Shown here one piece after another: positions 31,170 through 41,363 of a stretch of 64,000 bases of DNA. The notes below the pieces were generated by a model. The model worked only from the letters and a program-made list of their open reading frames with translations. It was not told where the DNA came from and ran no database searches. The first letter of the stretch is position 1. Every line of letters starts with the position of its first letter. This DNA is from Lolium rigidum (Eukaryota; Streptophyta; Magnoliopsida; Poales; Poaceae). The DNA lies in contig NC_061514.1 in assembly GCF_022539505.1 (NCBI RefSeq), forward strand, positions 343,154,644 through 343,218,643, read 5' to 3'. The translations under genes were made by a program, and so were the position numbers.

Positions 31170-31507
31170 TATACCTGGCCATGGGCAGCCCGGCCCGACC
31201 GGCCCGGCCCGGCCCGAAATTTCCGGGCTTGGGCCAGCCCGAGCGTGCTGGTGGGCCGGGCCTGGGCCGAAAAATTAGGCCCGATGACTATGATGGGCCG
31301 GGCCTGGGCTTGATAAATGCATGAAATAAGGAAGAGGCCCGGCCCGAGGCCCGAGGCCCGACGGGCTTTTGCAGTGATGGGCCGGGCTTGGGCCTAAAAG
31401 TGAGGCCCGATGGTCGGGCCGGGCCGGGCCTGGGCCTGGGTTTTTTGCGTCAGGCTTTGTTAGGCCCGGCCCGAAGCCCGGCCCGGCCCGAAGAATGCCC
31501 AGGTATA
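31170..31507. mobile_element. hAT-like MITE rich in GGGCC motifs
   Basis: A 338-bp element with perfect 9-bp TIRs TATACCTGG / CCAGGTATA, flanked by an exact 8-bp duplication CTCGGCGT (31162-31169 and 31508-31515). The body is built of GGGCCGGGCC, TGGGCC and GGCCCGA motifs on both strands. The duplication length points to hAT. It splits the coiled-coil repeat region of the Harbinger ORF1. Confidence 0.88.
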
Positions 31508-31586
31508 CTCGGCGTCAAGCAATTTGGCCTCGGCGTCTGCCTTTTGGACCTCAATTACCTCTTTGGCGAGGTTGTGGTAGATGGCA

Positions 31587-34278
31587 CACTACAACACACA
31601 TAGGCATACAGCAACAGATACCCTGCAACGATGATGATATATGTATGTACCATCCACGATCTTTCCCACGGCCGAGTGGATCATTCTTTTTTACCTATCC
31701 TCCCACCTCCGGAGCCACAATCATAGCCACATCCCAACTACCGGTTCTCCATCTAAAAACTCTCGCTCCCCATTTAATCAGCCAAACCCTAGCAGCAGCA
31801 CGCCGGGACCGACGCGCCGCCGGAAATCAGGTCGTCGAGCGAGAGCCATACACGCTTCCTTCCCTAGACTTGGCGCCCACCTTCTAGAGATCTCCGCTGG
31901 CTTCACGACAGACCCTGTCGCTTGCGAGGCTTTCAGGCGCTCTTCTAGCCCTTGCCGGTCTGCAACGACGCACTGAACGATGCGGCCGCACGGGGGCAAG
32001 GAAACGGAGTGGATCGTATGGGACAAGTCGGACCAAGGGCAATCCAGGTGCAGCTTCTCTTTTCCCCTCTCCAAATTCCTCTCATTCTCCCCATGCTTGA
32101 CCCGTTAATAATCTTTCTAGAAATTTTGGGCATCCTTGCCGTATCGCCAGGTCTTGGCCGCTGATCATTTACAGTTCATGTTTGTCTGCATCGTTTGCTA
32201 GATCAATCACTACTGAACACCTGTATGCATTATCCCTCGATGTTCCTAGCGCATAGACCAGACCACCGATAGCAAAGGGTACTTTTGGTCTTCAGTATGA
32301 GAGAGATGCAATGACCGCTATCTATTTGCAACAAGTAGTCGGTGAGTTCATGTTCCACCAAGCTTTACATCATTTTTCTTGAAGCAGATTTTATTTTTCT
32401 GCTCATCTGAATATTTATTGCTAAAGTAATTTCACTAGAGTCAGTGCATGTGTTGTGTGAGATGCAGTAGTGTGCTAACCTGTTATTTTCCGTACTTTCA
32501 GAAAGTTATTTATTTATTATTTGTCAGCTTGTGGCTAAATAGTGTGCTAAGCTTGTGAGATACAGTAGTGTGCTAACATGTCTATGTACAGCTTTTTTGT
32601 CCTAATTTTTTTTTGCTGTTGCCGTAGGTATAGACTGCAATATCATCCTTTCTTGCCACACTTTTGCTCGACGTTGATTAGTTAGTAGCAGACTAGAAAG
32701 TGTTTTTTGCTTGACGAATTTGGTAATCCTTGAGGCGTGGATTGTTATTAATTCCTTTTTTTTTTGTAAGCCAGTTTCTCATCTTGTTTGGAAGAAGCAA
32801 ACAGTGCTGGTACTGAGGAGAACCATTACTTCGAGAATACTCTCAGAATGTCACTGCAAGAACTTGTCGTATGCTTCTTTATCACAGATGTGGCTATATG
32901 AATATTTGTTGCAAAGTGACGTGCACGTCTTCATTTTACTGGGTTACTGCCTCAGTGTTGAAACTTAAAGCAGTGGAACAGTGCTCGTCCAGTCTATACA
33001 GTCCACTAACATTACTATTTTTTATAGGCACTGGCTGCAAATCGCCCTAATAGGATGTGTGAGGAATTCTTGCACTTCGTATTTCTTGATCATGCAGTCC
33101 TAGATACTAATATTGACTGCTGATTTGACTTACAGTTATACTCTACTCATCTGCAGTTCAATTGGACAAATGAATTTTGCAATCAGGTCACTGAATTTTT
33201 TGAATGTATAGGTATTTTTTTTCACCTTTCGGTTGCCATCTTTTCTTGATAAAATTAGAAAATGCATATAGGTTCAACCTTTAGATCCAATTCTAATTAC
33301 CTTATGTTTCTAGGATATATGCATACATGATGTGATTCTCAAATGGCGACCATGGAGCAGTTTCTGCTCTGTTTTCATATTGTTGAAATGATTCCACTGA
33401 CGCTGCTGACCACATGTAAGTTTCCTTCGCCACTGGTTCCTCCAATTCCTTCAATTAAATTTCAGTATTTTGTAATTTTTCTTTTGTAAGTTGTCATGGT
33501 AAATTTGGATATCTCAGCTAGATTTTGAACTTTGAAGTGTGGCACTTTTTTTGGTAATTTATTCTTGCATTACAATTCAGAACAAGAGAGCAAACCCCCT
33601 ACATAGTGAGATATCTTCCAGTGTTATGTTAACAGTTTGGCCTCTTTCCTGTAGATTCCAAAGATAAACTGATGGTGGTATGGGTGACAACTGACAAGTT
33701 GAATGCAAGGAAGATAATGCTGTTGCTGCTGGATAATCTACTTCACATCTCTCCATCCTTAGTTATTAGTAGGAGGAAAGTGATGTTGTAAACATAATAT
33801 TTATATATGTACCATGTCGTTGGTGTTCCTGTTGTAATGCAACGATTTTAATCTAATATATAATATGTGTCTCCTCTCTATACATAGTGATAATTAATTT
33901 TCTCACTTCATGTATGTCTGGAAAGCACGTAATGAACCCAATTCAAGGTAATTGCCAAAAGAAAGAATTGTGGATGTTATATGTAGACCACCGGTTGCAA
34001 TTTTAAAAACATTTAATTAATAAAATCAATATTGTGAGGTCATGAATTCAATCCGGCAGTGCAAGCAACAACATATGTAAGTGTTGTACATCCATAGTTC
34101 TATACGTTGCTGCGTAGCAACGCCCTCGTTACCAACATACCTATATGCGTTGCATTATACCCTTGCAACGCCCAAAAACACAACGCACCATTATCCGTTG
34201 GTAGAGGCGCTAGCAACGCCAATATTGAAATTTAGATACAGATATATGCGTTGCTGTAGGAGGGGTCTTGTTGTAGTG
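31587..34278. mobile_element. Non-autonomous CACTA element
   Basis: Starts CACTACAACA at 31587 and ends TTGTTGTAGTG at 34278, flanked by the 3-bp duplication GCA (31584-31586 and 34279-34281). The right subterminal region (34090-34260) is packed with GCGTTGC / GCAACGC motifs in both orientations, the usual transposase-binding array of CACTA elements. At 2692 bp it has no TNP genes. The interior has gene-like exons, suggesting captured host sequence. Confidence 0.93.
31980..32047 (+). pseudogene. Captured first exon inside the CACTA element
   Basis: The ATG at 31980 opens a 22-codon stretch (starting MRPHGGKETEWIVWDKSD) that ends at a GTGCAG donor at 32048, preceded by about 230 bp resembling a plant promoter and leader. 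A further exon-like piece lies near 32787-32865. The product is not recognised. This is the Pack-CACTA pattern, but the donor gene would have to be found to prove it. Confidence 0.35.
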
Positions 34279-36114
34279 GCAGCTGCGGCCTCTTTTTCCA
34301 GACGCCTCTTCTCGTCCCTAGCAGCCATGGTGGCATGATTGTCGGCCATCATCTTCTCCATGCTCTGCGTGAACGCAAGGGCCTGCGTCTCCCGCTGTAG
34401 ATCGGCCTTGGTAGCCTTGTGGCCTCGTGGACGAGGTGGAAGGGCTGGACGGCCTTGATCGTCATCCTCGGCGTCGAGGTTGATCGCTTTCCCATTCCTT
34501 ACAGCTTCTAGGTAGGCCGCATAGCTTGTCATCCACTTGTTGGCGTTCTTGAGCACGTCCCAGCAATGGACCATATGGAAGCCCTTCTTGTGCGTCGCCC
34601 TGAACTTCTCTAAGGCGCGGGATACCTGCATTCATAGCCGCCAATGATGTACATACAATGATGCACATAGTGTTGAATGATGATGGTTCTATCGTGTTTA
34701 CCACTGTCATGACGCCAGCGCCGCTTACGGGGTTGTTAATAGCATGTTAGACCGCCGAGCAAAACTTGGCTGTCTCTTGCTTGATGTAGTTCCATCTTTT
34801 TCGGAGGGACTCTAACGTCCGATGGCTTGTGATATTGTAGGGCGGGTGCCGCCTGGTCTCGTTGTACTGCTGCGAGACCTTGGCCCAATAGACCTTGCCC
34901 TTTTGCTGCGCGCCATTAATGCAATCATTGCTCGATGCAAGCCATGCTTCGCACAAGCACTTGTCCTCCTCGTCGACGAAGCCTTGTGTCCTGTGGCTCT
35001 CCCCTTCTTCTTCGCGAGGCTTCGTTGGCGCGTCGTCGAAGTCGTCCACCGACACGGGTGTTGGCTGCGTCTCGCTGGGTGGCGAACAGGCGTGCGGTTT
35101 CGATGTCCTCCGCGCGTTCATCTGCCGTTGGCTCCCAGTCATCCAGCGGTGTCCCGGCCGGATCACCGCGAACGAAGCCGCCGCCGTAGATAATTTCCTG
35201 GATGTCAGCGTCACGGCGGTCCTTCCAATACTCCTACGAATCACCGGACGTCAGACGCATGAAACACGGCGAACGCACACATTGAGAGAGCTCACGTACC
35301 GGGTCATCCATCGTCGGGGCAGCCGGCGCCATTTCGTCGAACAGGGTGCGGGGCTGTGGCATGCTCTCCTCCGGCAGCTGGCGCATCTTCTGTGTCGCGC
35401 CCGAGCTGGAGTCACCGCTTCTAGGAGTCCGGTTGAGGTCGGGAACAGCCGCCCCATTGAACTGCTCCGCCGCCCCGGTCAACTCCACCGGCGGCAGGCC
35501 GGACGCAAACCGCGACGCCGGGTGGCCCTGCAAGGGAGCGGGAGTTCCAGGACGCAGCTGGGAACTTACCGAGCTGACCGACGAGGACGGAGGAGCGACG
35601 CCGGCGATCCCCTCTCTCTTGACGAGCATGTAGCCCTCCGCCAAGGTCGGATGGAGGGCTACTTGCGCGACGCCGGCTTAGATCTGCATCTGCCACGCCT
35701 GCTGGTTGGCGGCCACGGAAATCTTCATCTTCTGGTTCCTGCGCCGGCAGCGACGTTTCACGGCCTCGATCGCTTTCTCCTCCGGGGAGAGCACCTTCTT
35801 TGCAGCCTTCGCCTTCGTCTCCCGGCCGCCGCCGGTGCCGGCCCGCTTTGCTTCCGGCGGACCCTCCATTGTGGCTACGGTCGTGGCTACGGGGGAGTGT
35901 GGGACGGCGGCGGGTGCGGCGGCGAGGGTTTGATCCGCATCCATGGCGGTGGCTGCGGCGGCGAGGACGTCCATCGCTTCTGGAATGTTTCGCGCCGGTT
36001 TAGTTTGCTTTTTCGCGCGGGGAATGGGCAGTGGCGCGAATTATATCGGCCTCGCTGCCACTGACGCGCGGGTCCTACGTCTTTTTCGGCGGTCACTCGG
36101 CGCGACCGCCAAGC

Positions 36115-36169
36115 GTCCGCGGAGACGCAAACCTGCCGCATATTTGGGCCAGGTTTGCGTCTCCACGGA
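36115..36169. repeat. Subterminal hairpin of the first TGA-flanked Harbinger
   Basis: The arms GTCCGCGGAGACGCAAACCT and its near-complement flank a short loop, with one mismatch in the right arm. The same hairpin, perfect, occurs at 47342-47399 in the neighbouring element. Confidence 0.7.
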
Positions 36170-36600
36170 TGGGCCGGTCACTTTGCGTCGCCCCGCTGGA
36201 GCAGGGCCCAGACGCATTTCCGGTCACGGCGGACGAAAACGGTCGCTCAGCGACCATTTGCGTCGCGCCGCTGGAGATGCCCTGAGGGCATCTCCAGCGG
36301 GTCGACGCATTTCGGACGTCGAAATGTCCGTTTGCGTCGGTCCGCGGACACGATGTGGCCCAGGGTGACAGTTTGCGTCTTGGGTACCTCCAGCGGTGCC
36401 GACACATTTTTTGACCGGGGACAGCGTCAAGCTCGATAATGGCGTTTTACGTCCCGTCGAGGACTGCCGCCGGCGATTAACTGTTCCCGCGCGACGACGA
36501 TCGTTCCCGCGCTTGCCCAATACATTGGCAAGTTTCACCGGCGTTTCGCGCGCGCGGGAAACGCCCTGCACGCCAACGCCGTTTCCCGCCCCGCCGTGGC

Positions 36601-36609
36601 TATATATGG
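36601..36609 (+). promoter_or_regulatory. TATA-like box upstream of the transposon ORF
   Basis: TATATATGG lies 56 bp before the ATG at 36657, inside the Harbinger-type element. Position and sequence suit a core promoter, but it also overlaps a GC-rich frame, so it could be chance. Confidence 0.3.
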
Positions 36610-36712
36610 TGGACACCGGCGGGGGCGACGGGCACACCTCAAGCTACCATCCATCCATGGCCGACCACATGAACTGGGAGTACGTTGTTCATGTGTGCCG
36701 CCAGCTCCACCC

Positions 36713-36747
36713 GGAGGAGGAGGAGGAGGAGGAGGAGGAGGAGGAGG
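36713..36747. repeat. (GGA)n microsatellite
   Basis: About eleven GGA/GAG triplets encode the poly-Glu run of the transposon ORF. Length is likely polymorphic. Confidence 0.85.
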
Positions 36748-37403
36748 TAGCCGCCGCCGGTGTTGAGGCCCAGCAGCTGGACCTGGAGGTGGCGGCGGCG
36801 GAGGCGGAGGCGGCGGAGCGCGTGGAAGGGCGCCTCGCGGCGATGAGGGCGGAGATCGCCAATGCCATGGCCGAGCTCGCCGATGCCAGGGCCAAGCTCA
36901 CGGAGGCGCGGGCGGCCATCGCGGCCTGATACACGTCCAAAATGTATCTACTTTCCCGAACACTTTTGCTATTGTTTTTGCCTCTAATTTGTGTATTTTG
37001 GATACAACTAACACGGACGAACGCTGTTTTCAGCAGAATTTCCCTGGTGTCTTATTTTTGTGCAGAAAATCAACTTTCAGGAAAATCCCCGGAAATAATT
37101 GCAATGGGCCTATTTTTACAGAAGACCCACGGAGCCAGAAGACATGACGGAGGGGGGCCACGAGGCGAGCACACCACGTGGCGGCGCGGTGGGCCCATGA
37201 CCGCGCCGCCACATGGGGACGCCACCCCGGCTAGCCCTCGGCGCTCCCCTCTGGACTACTTAAAGCCCTTGACCTAAAAACGCACGGGGGTTCGACCAAT
37301 TTTCCAGAAGACATCCAGAACTCCGCCGCCATCGAAAACCCTATTTCGGGATCAGAAACTCCGTTCTGGCACCCTGCCGGGACGGGGAATTGGAGGAGAT
37401 CAT

Positions 37404-38994
37404 TGATACGTCTCCGACGTATCGATAATTTCTTATGTTCCATGCCACATTATTGATGATATCTACATGTTTTATACACATTATATGTCGTATTTATGCA
37501 TTTTCCGGCACTAACCTATTAACAAGATGCCGAAGAGCCAGTTCTTGTTTTCTGCTGTTTTTGGTTTCAGAAATCCTAGTAAGGAAATATTCTCGGAATT
37601 GGACGAAATCAACGCCCAGGGTCCTATTTTTGCACGAAGCTTCCAGAAGACCGAGGGGGAAAGGAAGTGGGGCCACGAGGCGCCGATACTATAGGGCGGC
37701 GCGGCCTGGCCCTTGGCCGCGCGGCCCTGGTGTGTGGGGCCCTCATGTGGCCCCCCGCGTTGCCCTTCCGCCTACTTAAAGCCTTCGTCGCGAAACCCCC
37801 AGTACCGAGAGCCACGATACGGAAAACCTTACTGAGACGCCGCCGCCGCCAATCCCATCTCGGGGGATTCGGGAGATCGCCTCCGGCACCCTGCCGGAGA
37901 GGGGAATCATCTCCCGGAGGACTCTTCACCGCCATGGTCGCCTCCGGAGTGATGAGTGAGTAGTTCACCCCTGGACTATGGGTCCATAGCAGTAGCTAGA
38001 TGGTTGTCTTCTCCTTATGTGCTTCATTGTTGGATCTTGTGAGCTGCCTAACATGATCAAGATCATCTATCTGTAATGCTATATGTTGTGTTTGTCGGGA
38101 TCCGATGGATAGAGAATACTATGTTATGTTGATTATCAATCTATTACCTATGTGTTGTTTATGATCTTGCATGCTCTCCGTTATTAGTAGAGGCTGCGGC
38201 CAAGTTTTTGCTCTTAACTCCAAGAGGGAGTATTTATGCTCGATAGTGGGTTCATGCCTCCATTAAATGCGGGACGAGTGACGGAAAGTTCTAAGGTTGT
38301 GGATGTCTTGTTGCCACTAGGGATAAAACATTGATGCTATGTCTAAGGATGTAGTTATTAATTACATTACGCACCATACTTAATGCAATTGTCCGTTGTT
38401 TACAACTTAATATCGGAAGGGGTTCGGATGATAATCGAAGGTGGACTTTTTAGGCATAGATGCATGCTGGATAGCGGTCTATGTACTTTGTCGTAATGCC
38501 CAATTAAATCTCACAATACTCATCATATCATGTATGTGCATGGTCATGCCCTCTCTATTTGTCAATTGCCTGACTGTAATTTGTTCACCCAACTTGTTAT
38601 TTATCTTATGGGAGAGACACCTCTAGTGAACTGTGGACCCCGATCCATACTTTTACATCGAATACAATCTACTGCAATACTTGTTCTACTGTTTTCTGCA
38701 AACAATCATCATCCATACTATACATCTAATCCTTTGTTACAGCAAGCCGGTGAGATTGACAACCTCACTGTTTCGTTGGGGCAAAGTACTTTGGTTGTGT
38801 TGTGCAGGTTCCACGTTGGCGCCGGAATCCCTGGTGTTGCGCCGCACTACATCCCGTCGCCCTCAACCTTCAACGTGCTTCTTGGCTCCTCCTGGTTCGA
38901 TAAACCTTGGTTTCTTTCTGAGGGAAAACTTGCCGCTGTACGCATCACACCTTCCTCTTGGGGTTCCTAACGGACGCGTGTTGTACGCGTATCA
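37404..38994 (+). repeat. 5' LTR
   Basis: 1591 bp, begins TGATACGTCTCCGACGTATC and ends TACGCGTATCA. It contains a palindromic GATACGTC...GACGTATC near its start and a GC-rich region around 37650-37930. Confidence 0.93.
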
Positions 38995-39005
38995 AGCTCT
39001 TTTTC

Positions 39006-39023
39006 TGGCGCCGTTGCCGGGGA
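39006..39023 (+). other. Primer-binding site, tRNA-Asp type
   Basis: TGGCGCCGTTGCCGGGGA, 11 nt after the 5' LTR, is complementary over 18 nt to the 3' end of plant tRNA-Asp as I recall it. This is a common primer for grass Gypsy elements. Confidence 0.8.
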
Positions 39024-39249
39024 GATCAAGACACGCTGCAAGGGGAGTCTCCACAATCCAATCTCTTTACTTTGTTTTTGTCTTGCTTTATTTTATTTAC
39101 TACTTTGTTTGCTGCATTATATCAAAACACAAAAAAAATTAGTTGCTAGCTTTACTTTATTTACTTGTCTTACACTCTATATCAAAAACACAAAAAAATT
39201 AGTTACTTGCATTTACTTTATCTAGTTTGCTTTATTTACTACTGTTAAA

Positions 39250-41363
39250 ATGGCCACTCCTGAAAATACTAAGTTGTGTGACTTCACAACCACAAACAAT
39301 AATGATTTCTTATGCACACCTATTGCTCCACCTGCTACTACAGCAGAATTCTTTGAAATTAAACCTGCTTTACTGAATCTTGTTATGCGAGAGCAATTTT
39401 ACAGTGTTAGTTCTGATGTTGCTGCTGCCCATCTCAATAATTTTGTTGAATTGTGTGAAATGCAAAAGTATAAAGATGTAGATGGTGACATTATAAAATT
39501 AAAATTGTTCCCTTTCTCATTAAGAGGAAGAGCTAAAGATTGGTTGATATCTCTGCCTAAGAATAGTATTGAATCATGGACTAAATGCAAGGATGCTTTT
39601 ATTGGTAGATATTATCCCCCTGCTAAAATTATATCTTTGAGGAGTAGCATAATGAATTTTAAACAATTGGATAATGAACATGTTGCTCAAGCTTGGGAAA
39701 TAATGAAATCTTTGGTTAAAAATTTCCCAACCCATGGACTGACTACTTGGATGATCATCCAAACCTTTTATGCAGGACTGAACTTTTCTTCGCGGAACCT
39801 ATTGGATTCAGCTGCTGGAGGTACCTTTATGTCCATCACTCTTGGTGAAGCAACAAAGCTTCTTGATAATATGATGATTAATTACTCTGAATGGCACACG
39901 GAAAGAGCTCCACCGAGGTAAGAAGGTAAATTCAGTCGAAGAAACCTCTTCCTTGAGTGATAAGATTGATGCTATTATGTCTATGCTTGTGAATGATAGG
40001 ACTAATGTTGATCCTAATAATGTTCCGTTAGCTTCATTGGTTGCCCAAGAAGAACATGTTGATGTAAACTACATTAAAAATAATAATTTCAACAACAATG
40101 CTTATCGGAACAATTCTAGTAATAAATATAGGCCATATCCTTATAATAATGGTAACGGTTATGGTAATTCTTATGGGAATTCTTAAAACAATAATAGGAA
40201 CACACCCCCTGGACTTGAAGCTATGCTTAAAGAATTTATTAGTACACAAACTGCTTTTAACAAATCTGTTGAGGAAAAACTCAATAAAATTGATATTCTT
40301 GCCTCTAAGGTTGATAGTCTTGCCTCTGATGTTGATCTTTTGAAATCGAAAGTTATGCCTAATAAGGATATTGAAAATAAAATTGTTACTACAGCAAATG
40401 CCATCCAAGTTAGAATTAATGAGAATATAAGATTAATGGCCGAATTGCATGCTAGGTGGGAAAGAGAAGAAAATGAAAAACTAGCTAAAGAGAATAATGT
40501 AGCTAAAGTTTGGACTATTACCACCACTAGTAATGTTAATGATTCACATGTTGCTGCACCTCCTACTATCAATGGTAAAATAATTGGTGTTGGCAATGTT
40601 TCTACTCCTAATGCAAAGCCTGCAAAACTGCAAAAACTGCTAAAACTGCTGAAACTACCTGTGATAAAACTGCTGAAACTTTTTCCAACATTGGGGATGA
40701 TGATCCCATTGCTTTAGATTATAATGGTTTGGATTTTGATGATTTCCACATCTCTGAAGTTATAAAGTTCTTGCAAAAACTTGCTAAGAGTCCTAATGCT
40801 AGTGCTATAAACTTGGCTTTCACAAAACATATTACAAATGCTCTCATAAAAGCTAGAGAAGAGAAATTAGAACGTGAAGCTTCTATTCCTAGGAAGCTAG
40901 AAGATGGTTGGGAGCCCATCATTAAGATGAAGGTCAATGACTTTGTTTGTAATGCTTTATGTGATCTTGGTGCAAGTATTTCCGTTATGGCTAAAAAGAT
41001 TTATAATATGCTTGGCTTGCCACCATTGAAAAATTGTTATTTGGATGTTAATCTTGCTGATCATTCTACAAAGAAACCTTTGGGGAAAGTTGATAATGTT
41101 CGCATTACCGTTAACAATAACCTTGTCCCCGTTGATTTTGTTATCTTGGATACTGAATGCAATGCATCTTTTCCCATTATATTGGGAAGACCTTTTTTCG
41201 AACTGTTGGAGCTATCATTGATATGAAGGAAGGTAATATTAAATATCAATTTCCTCTTAAGAAAGGTATGGAACACTTCACTAGAAAGAGAATGAAGTTA
41301 CCTTTTGATTCTATTATTAGAACAAGTTATGATGTTGATGCTTCGTCTCTTGATAATACTTGA
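39250..41363 (+). pseudogene. gag-protease region of the LTR retrotransposon, broken
   Basis: The ATG at 39250 opens a gag frame with the LFPFSLRGRAKDWL capsid motif of the plant retrotransposon gag domain. A frameshift near 39919, a TAA at 40184-40186, a shift in the AAAACTGC-rich stretch near 40640 and another near 41200 break it. The protease region has the active-site-like CDLGASISVM (40963-40977 encodes DLGAS) and the ILGRPFF motif. The sequence then degenerates, and no pol domains follow up to the 3' LTR. Intact family members must be mobilised in trans. Confidence 0.85.

Larger units (their letters stand above)
30982..35974 (-). pseudogene. Harbinger ORF1 (Myb/trihelix-like, NAM-associated C-terminal type), disrupted
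   Basis: Read on the minus strand from about 35974 (or ATG 35944). The N-terminal part has VLSPEEKAIEAVKRRCRRR and later MAEGYMLVKREG. The middle part (35244-34747) has DEEDKCLCEAWLASS and LESLRKRWNYIKQE, the trihelix/Myb-like DNA-binding core. Next comes SRALEKFRATHKKGF...HCWDVLKN (34620-34550), then an acidic/basic coiled coil ending at the TGA in 30982-30984. In Harbinger elements ORF1 binds the TIRs and recruits the transposase. Lesions are a frameshift between 35170 and 35000, the CACTA insertion, the hAT MITE insertion and one TAG near 31133. Introns are likely near 35300 and 34745. Confidence 0.75.
30643..36282 (-). mobile_element. PIF/Harbinger element carrying only ORF1
   Basis: The TIR GGGCATCTCCAGCG begins at 30643 and its complement CGCTGGAGATGCCC ends at 36282. 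TGA flanks both ends (30640-30642 and 36283-36285). The interior encodes, on the minus strand, an ORF1-type Myb/trihelix-like protein, with no transposase. Two later insertions, a hAT-like MITE (31170-31507) and a CACTA element (31587-34278), interrupt it. Removing them leaves about 2.6 kb. Confidence 0.85.

Noticed and set aside
39250..41363. Interpreting the gag-protease region as an intact polyprotein
   Set aside because: Several frame breaks and a TAA are present and no polymerase domains follow; it is described as a broken gene only.
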